Source: Lachnospiraceae bacterium (lineage in GTDB: Bacteria > Bacillota > Clostridia > Lachnospirales > Lachnospiraceae). From it: a stretch of DNA of 64,000 nt. Under the pieces are notes generated by a model that worked only from the letters and a program-made list of their open reading frames with translations, ran no database searches and was not told the origin of the DNA. The stretch's first letter is position 1. Each line of letters opens with the position of its first letter. A program made the translations under genes and the position numbers. Shown one piece after another: positions 1 to 9,811 of the stretch. Location of the stretch: the NCBI GenBank assembly GCA_017618075.1, contig JAFZUY010000047.1, forward strand, positions 51,277 through 115,276, written 5' to 3'.

Positions 1-2
1 AT

Positions 3-365
3 ATTATCGACTGTGTAGATGCCACAGAAGAAGATTTTGCTAAGGAATATCTTGATTACATCATTTCCGTTAAGACTGTTGAATCGGTTGAAGAAGCAAT
101 TGCTCATATCAACAAATACAACACAGGACATTCTGACTGCATCATCACAGAGAATGATGAGACTGCAGAAAAATTCTTAAAGGGCGTTGATGCAGCATGC
201 GTATACAGAAATGTTTCCACCAGATTTACCGACGGCTTTGAATTCGGCCTCGGTGCGGAAATCGGCATTTCCACGCAAAAGCTTCATGCCAGAGGACCTA
301 TGGGACTTAATGAGTTAACCTCATACAAATATAAGATTACCGGAAACGGTCAGGTCAGAGGTTAA
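3..365 (+). CDS. proA: Glutamate-5-semialdehyde dehydrogenase (gamma-glutamyl phosphate reductase), 3' end only
   Basis: The window opens inside this gene; about 120 C-terminal codons are read, ending in TAA three bases before miaB. The translation contains the ProA C-terminal signatures: [13 protein letters not shown], the [12 protein letters not shown] stretch, [12 protein letters not shown] and LHARGPMGL. In this family the enzyme reduces gamma-glutamyl phosphate to glutamate-5-semialdehyde with NADPH, the second step of proline synthesis from glutamate, in the cytosol. Close spacing suggests co-transcription with miaB. The catalytic cysteine region lies upstream of the window and was not seen. 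Identification from motifs is firm. Confidence 0.93.
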   Translation: MIDCVDATEEDFAKEYLDYIISVKTVESVEEAIAHINKYNTGHSDCIITENDETAEKFLKGVDAACVYRNVSTRFTDGFEFGLGAEIGISTQKLHARGPMGLNELTSYKYKITGNGQVRG

Positions 366-368
366 ATA

Positions 369-1835
369 ATGAATCAGTTTGAAAGTACCGACAACAAAGA
401 AGAACTCGAAAGACAATATAAATATCTCGAACTTCTTAAAAAAGTTGTTGCCGATTTAAAAGAACAAAAGAAAAGAGATATAACCGCTTGCGTTGAAACA
501 TTCGGTTGTCAGATGAATGCCAGGGATTCCGAAAAAATCTCGGGCATTTTGAAGTCTGCGGGATTTACCGTAATCGAAGACGAAAACGCAGATTTAACCG
601 TTTATAACACATGTTCCGTCAGAGATAATGCCAATCAGAAGGTTTACGGAAGACTCGGCAGACTTTCAACTTTTAAAAAGCAGAACCCGGATATGAAGGT
701 TGTTCTTTGCGGCTGTATGACTCAGGAAGAATGTGTAATAGAAAAACTCTGTACAAGCTACGGCTTTGTAGATCTTATCTTCGGAACGCATAATATTTAC
801 AGATTTGCAGAATATCTCTTTTATGTTTACGAAGGCATTGAAAACAAGGAATTCGATGATTCCGACGCTAACCTTTACAAGAAAGGCAATACAATTGTAA
901 GTCACTGGAACGAAACAAAAGTAATCTGCGAAAATCTTCCCGTAGACAGAAAATATCCTTACAAATCAGGCGTTAATATAATGTTTGGCTGCAACAATTT
1001 CTGTACTTACTGCATAGTTCCTTATGTTCGTGGCAGAGAGAGAAGCAGAGAAGCAGATGAGATCATAAAAGAAATTGAAAACCTCGTAAAAGATGGCGTT
1101 ATCGAAATAATGCTCTTGGGTCAGAATGTAAATTCATATGGCAAAAACCTTGAAAATCCTATATCTTTTGCGGAACTTTTAAGAAGAGTTGAAAAGATTG
1201 ATGGACTTGAGAGAATAAGATTTATGACTTCTCATCCGAAGGATTTATCCGACGAGCTTATTGAAGTAATTAAGAATTCAAAGAAAATCTGTCATCATAT
1301 ACATTTACCTTTACAGTCCGGAAGTTCAAGGATTTTAAAGAAGATGAATCGTGTTTACGACAAAGAAAAATACCTTGATCTTGCACTAAAAATAAGACAT
1401 GAAATACCTGATATATCGATTACAACCGATATTATCGTTGGTTTCCCGGGGGAAACAAAGGAAGATGTCGACGATACAATCGATGTAGTTAAAAAAGTCG
1501 GTTTTGACAACGCATTTACTTTTATATATTCAAAAAGAACAGGCACACCTGCGGCCGATATGCCTCAGGTATCCGAAGAGTTCGTAAAAGAACAGTTTGA
1601 CCGTGTGCTTAAATGCGTTCAGGAAACAGCCAGAGAACAGGTTGTAAAGATTGAAGGTCAGACTTTACCCGTACTCGTAGAAGAAGTTAATAAGCAGGAT
1701 GAAAACCTTCTGACAGGAAGACTTGAAAACAATACAATCGTGCATTTTAAAGGCAATACAGATTTAATCGGTAAGATAGTTAATGTCAAATGCCTTGAAT
1801 GCAAAGGATTTTATTATTTCGGAGAAATGGTTTAA
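369..1835 (+). CDS. miaB: tRNA-2-methylthio-N6-dimethylallyladenosine synthase MiaB
   Basis: Radical-SAM methylthiotransferase that adds the 2-methylthio group to i6A37 of tRNAs reading UNN codons. The N-terminal UPF0004 domain has its three cluster cysteines (C47 in TFGCQMN, C82 in NTCSVRDNA, C116 in VLCGC). The radical-SAM motif CxxxCxxC is C208, C212, C215 in GCNNFCTYC. A C-terminal TRAM-like segment follows from about residue 420. At 488 residues it is slightly long because of a charged N-terminal leader of about 40 residues. Its substrate is made by MiaA, encoded downstream in the same gene run, so both steps of ms2i6A synthesis flank mutS and mutL here. Confidence 0.96.
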   Translation: MNQFESTDNKEELERQYKYLELLKKVVADLKEQKKRDITACVETFGCQMNARDSEKISGILKSAGFTVIEDENADLTVYNTCSVRDNANQKVYGRLGRLSTFKKQNPDMKVVLCGCMTQEECVIEKLCTSYGFVDLIFGTHNIYRFAEYLFYVYEGIENKEFDDSDANLYKKGNTIVSHWNETKVICENLPVDRKYPYKSGVNIMFGCNNFCTYCIVPYVRGRERSREADEIIKEIENLVKDGVIEIMLLGQNVNSYGKNLENPISFAELLRRVEKIDGLERIRFMTSHPKDLSDELIEVIKNSKKICHHIHLPLQSGSSRILKKMNRVYDKEKYLDLALKIRHEIPDISITTDIIVGFPGETKEDVDDTIDVVKKVGFDNAFTFIYSKRTGTPAADMPQVSEEFVKEQFDRVLKCVQETAREQVVKIEGQTLPVLVEEVNKQDENLLTGRLENNTIVHFKGNTDLIGKIVNVKCLECKGFYYFGEMV

Positions 1836-1859
1836 AGCTAAACCTTTTGGGGAGTTAAT

Positions 1860-4544
1860 ATGTCATCATATGATGAGGTAATGAAAAACATCTCGGCTCT
1901 TTCGCCGATGATGCAAAAATACCTTGAAACAAAAGAACAATATAAAGACTGTATTCTTTTTTACCGTCTCGGAGATTTCTACGAGATGTTTTTTGATGAT
2001 GCATTAACAGCTTCCAAGGTTCTTGAAATCACATTAACAGGCAAAAACTGCGGTCTTGAAGACAGAGCTCCGATGTGCGGAGTGCCTTTTCATTCCGTAG
2101 AGCCTTATATTACAAAATTAATCGAAAATGGTTATAAAGTAGCCATTTGCGAGCAGGTTGAAGACCCTAAGCTTGCAAAAGGCCTTGTTAAAAGAGAAGT
2201 CACCCGTATAGTTACGCCGGGAACCAATATTGATTCAATGTCACTTGATGAAAACAGAAATAATTATCTTATGTCTGTTTTTATTTACATGAACAATATC
2301 GGTTTTTCGGTATGTGATGTAACTACAGGTGATTTTTATTTGTCCGAAATTTCAGGCATTAAAAATCTTTATGATGAAATCTTTAAATACAAACCCGCCG
2401 AGATAATCTGCAATTCGCAGTTTTTATCAGCAGGGCTTGATATAGAAGATTTAAGAAGCAAAATCGGTACACAGGTTTCCTGTCTTGATGATTATCACTT
2501 CGAAGAAAACAATTGCAAGAAGACGCTTTTAAAGCATTTCAAGGTGCATTCTCTTATAGGAATGGGCATAGATGATTACGAACTCGGCGTAATTGCAGCA
2601 GGTTCTCTTTTAATGTATTTAAACGAGACACAGATGATTTCGCTTAATCATATTACCACTTTAACTCCTACATCAAACGGCGTTTATATGGTAATCGACA
2701 ATGCGACCAGACGTAATCTTGAACTGACAGAAACGATGAGAGATAAACAGAAATGGGGCTCTCTTTTATGGGTTCTTGATAAAACTAAAACTGCCATGGG
2801 TGCAAGAACTCTTCGAAGCATGACTCAACAGCCGCTGGTCAATAAAGATATGATAATTGAGCGTCTTGATGCGGTCGAATATCTTTACAGCGAAATCATC
2901 GTAAGGGAAGAAATCAGGGAATGTTTAAATCCCGTATACGACCTCGAAAGACTGCTTGCAAAGGTAAGTTACAAAACTTTAAATCCCAAGGATATGATTG
3001 CAATAAAAGAATCCTTAAGAATGGTACCTTATATCAAAAAAGCAATCATGAATTGTGATGTTCCCCTTATAAAAAAGATATTCGAAGATATCGATCCATT
3101 AATTGATATTTTTGAAAAGATTGATAAAGCAATCGAAGAAGATCCTCCTTTCTCTGTAAGAGAAGGCGGTATTATTAAGAACGGATACAATGAGGGCGTT
3201 GATTATTTAAGAGTTTCAAAGTCCGAAGGCAAGAACTGGCTTGCAAATCTTGAATCCGAAGAAAAAGAAAAAACAGGCATTAAGACTTTAAAAGTTAAAT
3301 ACAATAAAGTATTCGGTTATTATCTTGAAGTTTCAAAATCATTTATTGATATGGTTCCTGCGGATTATATCAGAAAGCAGACATTATCCAATGCCGAAAG
3401 ATATACCACGGAGAAGCTTAAAGAATTAGAGGATACCATTTTAAATGCACAGGATAAGCTCTGTACGCTTGAATACGACTTATTCGAGGAAATACGCGTC
3501 TACATCGAAGAAAACCTTCTAAGGATACAAAAAACGGCCAAAGCGATGGCTTATCTTGATGTTTTATGTTCTTTGGCATATGTAGCCGAGACAAACAGAT
3601 ATGTCAGACCTTCGATTAACGAAAAAGGCTCGATTAATATCAAAGAAGGCCGCCATCCCGTAGTTGAAAAGATGGTTCCGGATAATCAGTTTATTCCAAA
3701 CGATACGATTTTAGACAATAAAAAGAATAATATTTCGATTATTACAGGCCCCAATATGGCCGGTAAATCGACTTATATGAGACAGACTGCGCTTATTGTT
3801 TTGATGGCTCAGATAGGCAGTTTTGTACCGGCAAAAGAAGCAAGTATCTGTGTATGCGACAGGATATTTACGAGAGTCGGAGCATCGGACGATCTGGCGA
3901 GCGGCCAGTCCACATTCATGATTGAAATGAATGAAGTTTCCAATATCCTCAGAAATGCCACCAAGGATTCACTTTTAATCCTTGATGAAATCGGTCGAGG
4001 AACATCAACTCTCGATGGTTTGTCGATTGCATGGGCTGTAATTGAGCATATTGCAAACCAGAAACTTTTAGGAGCAAAAACATTATTTGCCACGCATTAC
4101 CATGAATTGACTGAACTGGAGGGTAAGATTCCAAATGTGAACAACTACTGTATCGCAGTTCAGGAAGAGGGCGACGATATTATTTTCTTAAGGAAAATTA
4201 TTAAAGGCGGTACGGATCGAAGTTACGGTATTCAGGTTGCCAAGCTTGCAGGTGTTCCTGACATGGTAATTGAACGTGCAAAAGACATTTTATCGAAGCT
4301 TTCCGAGAACGATATTATCGATAAAATGCAAGATATCGTCACAATTAGTCCAAATATGACGAAAAAAAAGCAAAAAAATTACGACGAAGTTGATTTAGGT
4401 CAGTTAACTCTATTGGACATGACGTCAGATTCTGATATAATAAAAGAGATTGAGGAAATCGATGTTACAAACATGACTCCTCTTGACGGGTTAAACACTT
4501 TATACAGGCTACAATGTAAATGCAAAAATAGGATAAAACTATGA
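1860..4544 (+). CDS. mutS: DNA mismatch repair protein MutS
   Basis: Recognises mismatches and small loops and recruits MutL. The mismatch-reading Phe-x-Glu motif is at residues 40-42 (GDFYEMF). The ATPase has the Walker A motif GPNMAGKST at residues 630-638 and the Walker B stretch LDEIGRGTS, followed by FATHYHELTELE. At 894 residues it has the usual family length, with a short acidic C-terminal tail. The start follows a GGGGAG ribosome site. Its stop codon overlaps the mutL start (ATGA), implying translational coupling of the two repair proteins. Confidence 0.97.
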   Translation: MSSYDEVMKNISALSPMMQKYLETKEQYKDCILFYRLGDFYEMFFDDALTASKVLEITLTGKNCGLEDRAPMCGVPFHSVEPYITKLIENGYKVAICEQVEDPKLAKGLVKREVTRIVTPGTNIDSMSLDENRNNYLMSVFIYMNNIGFSVCDVTTGDFYLSEISGIKNLYDEIFKYKPAEIICNSQFLSAGLDIEDLRSKIGTQVSCLDDYHFEENNCKKTLLKHFKVHSLIGMGIDDYELGVIAAGSLLMYLNETQMISLNHITTLTPTSNGVYMVIDNATRRNLELTETMRDKQKWGSLLWVLDKTKTAMGARTLRSMTQQPLVNKDMIIERLDAVEYLYSEIIVREEIRECLNPVYDLERLLAKVSYKTLNPKDMIAIKESLRMVPYIKKAIMNCDVPLIKKIFEDIDPLIDIFEKIDKAIEEDPPFSVREGGIIKNGYNEGVDYLRVSKSEGKNWLANLESEEKEKTGIKTLKVKYNKVFGYYLEVSKSFIDMVPADYIRKQTLSNAERYTTEKLKELEDTILNAQDKLCTLEYDLFEEIRVYIEENLLRIQKTAKAMAYLDVLCSLAYVAETNRYVRPSINEKGSINIKEGRHPVVEKMVPDNQFIPNDTILDNKKNNISIITGPNMAGKSTYMRQTALIVLMAQIGSFVPAKEASICVCDRIFTRVGASDDLASGQSTFMIEMNEVSNILRNATKDSLLILDEIGRGTSTLDGLSIAWAVIEHIANQKLLGAKTLFATHYHELTELEGKIPNVNNYCIAVQEEGDDIIFLRKIIKGGTDRSYGIQVAKLAGVPDMVIERAKDILSKLSENDIIDKMQDIVTISPNMTKKKQKNYDEVDLGQLTLLDMTSDSDIIKEIEEIDVTNMTPLDGLNTLYRLQCKCKNRIKL

Positions 4545-7500
4545 TCAGAATTCTTGATAATCTTACTATTAACAAGATTGCTGCGGGGGAAGTAATCGAG
4601 AGACCGGTGAACGTTGTCAAGGAACTTGTTGAGAACGCGATTGACGCGGGTTCAAAAAACATTTCCGTTGAGATAAAAGGCGGCGGTATCGATTATATCA
4701 GGGTTACAGATGACGGTTGCGGAATTTCGTATGAAGACGTTCCGACAGCTTTTCTTCGTCATGCTACAAGTAAAATTGTATCAAGCGAAGACTTATTCTT
4801 CCTAAGTACATTAGGATTCAGAGGCGAGGCTTTGGCAAGTATCGCTTCTGTTTCTCATACCGAGATGATTACCCGTACAAAAACAGATTTAATGGGCACC
4901 AAAATCAATCTTGACTGCGGCAGCGTAATCGAGATGATTAAAACAGGGGCTCCCGAAGGTACGACAATTATCGTCAAGGATTTATTCTTTAATGTTCCCG
5001 CTCGTAAAAAATTCTTAAATTCACCTTCGTCCGAAGCTACGAAGATTATTGAAATGATGGAAGAACTTGTTCTTTCCAATCCTTCTATTGCCTTCCAGCT
5101 TCTGGTAAACGGTCAGGTTAAGATTCAGACTAACGGTTCAGGCAATCTTAAGGACGTTATTTTCAGACTCTTCGGAAAAGAAATTCACGAGGGTCTTATT
5201 CCTTTGGATTATGAGGATGATTTCATAAAGATTCAGGGCTATATTTCAAAGCCTGATTTATGCCGTCCTTCCAGATCCGGAGAATATTATTTTATAAATG
5301 GCAGATATATCAAGAATGATTATGTTACAAGAGGAATTGAAGAAGGATACCGCAATTTCCTGATGCAGCATAAGTTTCCTTTTGTTGTTCTGTTTATAGA
5401 TCTCGATCCTTTCGGAATCGACGTAAATGTTCATCCCGCAAAGAGTGAAGTCAGAATTACAAACGGAGAATTCCTCGTTGAGATTTTAAATAAGACAATA
5501 AGTGAAGCTCTTACAAAGAATGAGCTTATTCCGAGTGCGTTTAAGTTCAAGGAAGAAGAAAAGCCTCTTGAAAGAGCTCCAGAACCTTTTGAAAAGAATT
5601 TCAAGAAGGGTGACCTTGTAGTACAGAAAGGCTATGACGGCAAGAAGGGCGTTAATAATATGACCGCTGCCGAATCCGAAGCCTATACCCAGAATGATAA
5701 ATCCAAAGAATTTACGGTTGAGTTTGAAGAAAAGAAAGACAAGCCCAACAATGAATTTATGAATCATATTACAACCATTCCTTACAAGTCCAAATACGAC
5801 AAGTTTGAAGAACGTATGAAGAATGATGTCGAAGAAGAGGAAGGTTCTGAAGAAGTTAAAGAAACTGTTTCAGATAATACAGAAGCACCCAACGATGCGT
5901 ATGATTTCTTAAGAAAAGATACGACCGCTGAGGCACCCAAGAATGTTGTAATTAAAAAGGACAGTCCCAATTATGACTTCCTTACAAACGATACGACAGC
6001 TGAAGCACCTAAGAGTACTCTCGTAAAAGAAGAAAATCCTAATTATGATTTCTTAAGAAACGATACAACCGCTGAGGCTCCGAAGAGTACGGTTGCTGCT
6101 GAAAAGACTTCATTTAACAAGGTTACATCATTTGCTGAATCCGAAGGCAATATTAAGGATGAAGGTTCTTATGATGCAGCTTCACAGGGCTCATCACTTC
6201 TTACAACGAGAATCGGCAGCCATAAAGAAACGGCTGAAGATTATGAAGACAAGGATGGAACCAGAGGTTCTGCATTGCTTAAGAACAGGATAGCTGCCGA
6301 AAAGAAAGAATCTGCTGAAGAAAAACCTGCAGATACAGGTTCTCACGGTTCTGCTTTGTTTAAGAAAGATATTTTTGCAAAGGAAGACGAAGTTAAGGAA
6401 GAAGTTCCTGTAGAAAATCCTATTCCAGAAGTCGAAGAAAAGACTGATGAAACGGCACCTGAAGCAGTTGAAGAAAAGGCAGAACCTGTAAATATGTTCG
6501 AAGAATGGCTTGCATCCATCGAAAACAAGGAAGAAAGCGAAATCGAACAGGAAAACAAGGGTATGATCGTTAAATTGAGCGATATTCCTGAAAACACCTT
6601 TGTTACAGATGAAAACGAAGACGATTCCAATGATGCTTTCATGGATTTCAAGTGGGAAAGAAAAGCTGATATTATCGACCGTGTAGGAGAAAAGTCTAAA
6701 GAAGATGATGCTGACAGACTTAAAGATACGGATAAGAAATATTCCGTATTAAATGATGATATCGCTCCGATTAAGGCAGATACCGAAGCACCCAGAAAAT
6801 CAAAGTTTACTTTTAGAGTAAAAGATTTCGATAAAGATACGGATGATGAAGCTGTTACCCCGAAGATTGAGAATGTAGATAATATCTTCAAGAAAGTCGA
6901 CAGATTCAATTCAACCGGAAAGAGAGAACCTAAGGTAAAGGAAACTCAGAGCGTTCTGTTCAATGAAAAGACACTCGATCCTTCAAAACTTTCGAAATTT
7001 ACGATTATTGACCAGATATTTGATACTTACTGGTTAATCTCCGTTGAAAACGAACTTCTAATCATGGATCAGCATGCTGCACATGAGAAAGTTCTTTACG
7101 AAAGATTTATGGAGAAGTTTAAAAACGACAAGATTGAAACCCAGACGCTTATGCTTTCTCAGGTTGTTAACTTAAGCAAAGCGGAAATGGATGTATATCT
7201 TCGTTACAAGAACGAATTTGAAAAATTCGGATTTATCATTAATGATTTCGGTGACAGAGATTTGTTCATCAGAGGTATACCGACTGATTTGTTTGGCTCC
7301 GATGCAAAGAGTCTGTTCCTTGATATCCTTTCGGAGCTTATAAATGTTTCACCTTCGCTCCATATCGATATCATTGAGACAAGAATTGCCACGAGAGCAT
7401 GTAAGGCTGCTATTAAGGGCAACCAGAAGATGAGCAAGGATGATTGCAAGAAGCTTCTTGAAAATATGCTTACCTTAAAGAATCCTTATCAGTGTCCTCA

Positions 7501-7570
7501 CGGAAGACCTACACTTATCAGAATATCAAAGACAGATCTTGAAAAGATGTTCAAAAGGATAGTTTCATGA
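4541..7570 (+). CDS. mutL: DNA mismatch repair protein MutL, with a very long linker
   Basis: GHKL ATPase and nicking endonuclease acting after MutS. The N-terminal ATPase domain (about 1-330) has NAIDAG, DDGCGI and GFRGEAL. The C-terminal domain (from about 806) has the endonuclease motif DQHA(X)2E(X)4E at residues 843-854 and CPHGRP at 985-990, so it should be a nicking MutL as in bacteria lacking MutH. At 1009 residues it is far longer than the usual 600-700. The excess is a linker of about 465 residues, rich in Glu, Lys, Asp, Ser and Thr, with two internal repeat families (see repeats). The frame is open throughout and the codons look like those of the ends, so this is not a frameshift artefact. 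Its stop overlaps the miaA start. Confidence 0.96.
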   Translation: MIRILDNLTINKIAAGEVIERPVNVVKELVENAIDAGSKNISVEIKGGGIDYIRVTDDGCGISYEDVPTAFLRHATSKIVSSEDLFFLSTLGFRGEALASIASVSHTEMITRTKTDLMGTKINLDCGSVIEMIKTGAPEGTTIIVKDLFFNVPARKKFLNSPSSEATKIIEMMEELVLSNPSIAFQLLVNGQVKIQTNGSGNLKDVIFRLFGKEIHEGLIPLDYEDDFIKIQGYISKPDLCRPSRSGEYYFINGRYIKNDYVTRGIEEGYRNFLMQHKFPFVVLFIDLDPFGIDVNVHPAKSEVRITNGEFLVEILNKTISEALTKNELIPSAFKFKEEEKPLERAPEPFEKNFKKGDLVVQKGYDGKKGVNNMTAAESEAYTQNDKSKEFTVEFEEKKDKPNNEFMNHITTIPYKSKYDKFEERMKNDVEEEEGSEEVKETVSDNTEAPNDAYDFLRKDTTAEAPKNVVIKKDSPNYDFLTNDTTAEAPKSTLVKEENPNYDFLRNDTTAEAPKSTVAAEKTSFNKVTSFAESEGNIKDEGSYDAASQGSSLLTTRIGSHKETAEDYEDKDGTRGSALLKNRIAAEKKESAEEKPADTGSHGSALFKKDIFAKEDEVKEEVPVENPIPEVEEKTDETAPEAVEEKAEPVNMFEEWLASIENKEESEIEQENKGMIVKLSDIPENTFVTDENEDDSNDAFMDFKWERKADIIDRVGEKSKEDDADRLKDTDKKYSVLNDDIAPIKADTEAPRKSKFTFRVKDFDKDTDDEAVTPKIENVDNIFKKVDRFNSTGKREPKVKETQSVLFNEKTLDPSKLSKFTIIDQIFDTYWLISVENELLIMDQHAAHEKVLYERFMEKFKNDKIETQTLMLSQVVNLSKAEMDVYLRYKNEFEKFGFIINDFGDRDLFIRGIPTDLFGSDAKSLFLDILSELINVSPSLHIDIIETRIATRACKAAIKGNQKMSKDDCKKLLENMLTLKNPYQCPHGRPTLIRISKTDLEKMFKRIVS
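5900..6115 (+). repeat. Three 72-bp tandem repeats inside mutL (24-residue unit)
   Basis: Three in-frame copies of a 24-codon unit start at 5900, 5972 and 6044 (MutL residues 454, 478, 502). Each begins YDFL, followed by DTTAEAPK, which is identical in all three; the remaining positions vary. The DNA copies differ at many synonymous sites, so the duplication is not very recent. The unit looks disordered and acidic and is not a fold I recognise. Confidence 0.9.
6188..6373 (+). repeat. Second repeat family in the MutL linker (G-S-x-L-L/F motif)
   Basis: Three shorter motifs of the form G-S-(S/A)-L-(L/F), followed by two residues, then a basic or acidic residue and Ile, start at residues 550, 576 and 603 (nt 6188, 6266, 6347). 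Spacing is 26-27 residues, close to the 24-residue unit just upstream. They could be short linear docking motifs; that is inference from regular spacing and conservation within an otherwise variable linker. Confidence 0.7.
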
Positions 7571-8505
7571 AAAAGCCTCTGGTAGTAATTGCCGGAGCAA
7601 CTGCAACAGGCAAAAGCGCTTTGGCAGTAAATATTGCAAAAATAATCGGCGGAGAGATAATCTCCGCCGATTCAATGCAGGTCTATAAATTTATGAATGT
7701 TGGTACCGCAAAGATTACGGAAGAGGAAATGGGCGGTATTAAACATTATCTTTTAGATTGTCTTAATCCTAATGAATCCTGTGATGCTTTGCGTTTTAAA
7801 ACCCTTGCTCTTGAAGCGATGGATGAAATATACAAAAACAACCATATTCCGATTATTTGTGGTGGCACAGGCTTCTATATCCAGGCGGTAACAAGGGATA
7901 TTGATTTTACAGAAGAGGACGACAATACTGTCCGAGCAGAAATCACTGACTTTTATAATAAAAACAGCGAAGACGCATTGTTTGAAAGATTAAAAGAGAT
8001 TGATTACGAATCAACTCTTATTATTCCCAAGCAGAATATAAAACGCGTTATCAGAGCTATTGAATTTTACGAGCTTCATCATAAAAAAATATCCGATCAC
8101 AACAAAGAACAGCAGGAGAGGGAAACACCTTATAATCTTGCATATTTCGTATTAAACCGCGACAGGAGCCTTTTATACGAGAAAATTGACAGGCGTGTGG
8201 ATATTATGATAGAAAACGGCCTTTTGGACGAGGTAAAAGATTTAATAGCCAAATATCCTTACGATTCACAGTCCGGCCTGTACAATGCCATCGGATATAA
8301 AGAGTTAATTGATTATTTAAACGGCGAATATGACTTTGACAGAGCCGTTTATCTAATAAAACAGAATTCAAGACATTATGCCAAAAGACAGGTGACTTTT
8401 TTTAAGAGAGAAAGATATGCGGATTTTATAGATATTGACAATAAGACTCCTGCAGAAATCGAAAAGTATGTTTTGGATGTTTTAAAAGAGAAAAATATAA
8501 TTTGA
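7567..8505 (+). CDS. miaA: tRNA dimethylallyltransferase MiaA
   Basis: Transfers the dimethylallyl group from DMAPP to A37 of UNN-reading tRNAs, making i6A, the substrate of MiaB. The P-loop GATATGKS is at residues 10-17, the catalytic Asp region ISADSMQVYK at 32-41 (D35), and GGTGFYIQA lies near residue 100. At 312 residues it has the family length. The start ATG overlaps the mutL stop codon. The order mutS-mutL-miaA is common in Gram-positive bacteria. The RNA chaperone gene hfq, often next to miaA, is not seen here. Confidence 0.97.
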   Translation: MKKPLVVIAGATATGKSALAVNIAKIIGGEIISADSMQVYKFMNVGTAKITEEEMGGIKHYLLDCLNPNESCDALRFKTLALEAMDEIYKNNHIPIICGGTGFYIQAVTRDIDFTEEDDNTVRAEITDFYNKNSEDALFERLKEIDYESTLIIPKQNIKRVIRAIEFYELHHKKISDHNKEQQERETPYNLAYFVLNRDRSLLYEKIDRRVDIMIENGLLDEVKDLIAKYPYDSQSGLYNAIGYKELIDYLNGEYDFDRAVYLIKQNSRHYAKRQVTFFKRERYADFIDIDNKTPAEIEKYVLDVLKEKNII

Positions 8506-8521
8506 AACTATTGAGGTTGCA

Positions 8522-9796
8522 ATGAAAAATATTTACAAAGATTTCGGAATTGATGATAAAGTTTGTGAGTTTGCTGAAAATATCCTAAAAGATTTAAAAG
8601 TAAGATTTGACGATATCGACAGACTTGCAGATATTAATCAGCTTAAGGTTATAGCTGCAATGCAAAAGAACAATGTTTCCGAAGCATGCATGCTCGGAAC
8701 CACAGGATACGGCTATAACGATCTTGGAAGAGAAACGCTTGAAAAAGTATATGCTGATATTTTCCATACCGAGGATGCGCTTGTAAGGGCTCAGATTACG
8801 TGCGGAACTCATGCGTTAGCACTTGCTCTCATGAGCAATTTGCGCCCCGGGGACGAGCTTTTAAGCCCTGCAGGAAAGCCTTATGATACCCTGGAAGAAG
8901 TAATCGGTATCAGAGACAGTATCGGTTCCTTAAAAGAATACGGAGTTACTTACAGACAGGTTGATTTACTTTCTGACGGCACATTTGATTACGAAAACAT
9001 AAAAAAAGCTATTAATGACAAAACAAAACTTGTTACTATCCAACGTTCAAAAGGATATCAGACAAGACCTTCTTTTTCTGTAAAACAAATCGGAGAACTC
9101 ATTGCTTATGTTAAAAGCATAAAGCCCGAAGTTATCTGCATGGTTGATAACTGCTACGGTGAATTTACCGAAGAAATTGAACCGAGCGATGTAGGCGCAG
9201 ATATGATAGTCGGTTCTTTGATTAAAAACCCCGGTGGCGGACTTGCTCCTTTAGGCGGATATATATGCGGTAAGAAAGAATGTATTGAAAATGCCGCATA
9301 CAGACTTACTTCACCCGGACTTGGAAAGGAAGTCGGCGCTTCATTAACTGTTTTAAGAGATTTTTATCAGGGACTTTTCCTTGCCCCCACAGTAGTTGCA
9401 AGTGCACTAAAAGGCGCAATATTTGCAGCAAATATTTACGAGAAACTCGGTTTTGATGTGATTCCAAACTCAACAGAAGACAGACATGACATTATCCAGG
9501 CCGTAACATTCCATGATAAAGACAAAATGATCGCTTTCTGCCAGGGCATTCAGGCCGCATCACCCGTTGATTCCTTTGTAAAACCCGAGCCCTGGGCAAT
9601 GCCCGGCTATGATTCCGACGTAATTATGGCCGCCGGAGCCTTCATATCAGGCTCATCCATCGAATTATCGGCCGACGGCCCCGTAAAAGAACCCTATAGT
9701 GTCTATTTCCAGGGCGGCCTGACTTTCCCTCATGTCAAGTTGGGTATAATCAAGTCCCTTCAGACCTTATACGAGAGAGGTCTTGTTCAACTTTAA
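8522..9796 (+). CDS. Methionine gamma-lyase family PLP enzyme (YnbB / aluminium-resistance family)
   Basis: A 424-residue fold-type I PLP-dependent enzyme of the family named after B. subtilis YnbB, often labelled aluminium resistance protein or cystathionine beta-lyase-like. The probable PLP lysine is K235 in VGSLIKNPGGG, preceded by the cofactor-contacting Asp in CMVDNCYGEF (D209). The cofactor phosphate is probably held by CGTHALALAL near residue 95. Position directly after miaA is typical for the family in Gram-positive bacteria. The true substrate is not known to me; a role in sulphur amino-acid metabolism is inferred from the fold. It is the last gene before a 303-bp gap. Confidence 0.9.
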   Translation: MKNIYKDFGIDDKVCEFAENILKDLKVRFDDIDRLADINQLKVIAAMQKNNVSEACMLGTTGYGYNDLGRETLEKVYADIFHTEDALVRAQITCGTHALALALMSNLRPGDELLSPAGKPYDTLEEVIGIRDSIGSLKEYGVTYRQVDLLSDGTFDYENIKKAINDKTKLVTIQRSKGYQTRPSFSVKQIGELIAYVKSIKPEVICMVDNCYGEFTEEIEPSDVGADMIVGSLIKNPGGGLAPLGGYICGKKECIENAAYRLTSPGLGKEVGASLTVLRDFYQGLFLAPTVVASALKGAIFAANIYEKLGFDVIPNSTEDRHDIIQAVTFHDKDKMIAFCQGIQAASPVDSFVKPEPWAMPGYDSDVIMAAGAFISGSSIELSADGPVKEPYSVYFQGGLTFPHVKLGIIKSLQTLYERGLVQL

Positions 9797-9811
9797 TCAA
9801 TAAAACTAAAT

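Noticed and set aside
1829-1848. Small hairpin GGTTTA/TAAACC with TTTT between miaB and mutS
   Set aside because: Only a 6-bp AT-rich stem inside a tight operon; too weak to call a terminator.
6343-6909. 188-residue open frame on the - strand opposite mutL
   Set aside because: It is antisense to the repetitive linker of mutL, is rich in Ser and Phe as expected from reading GAA/AAG codons backwards, and has no ribosome site.
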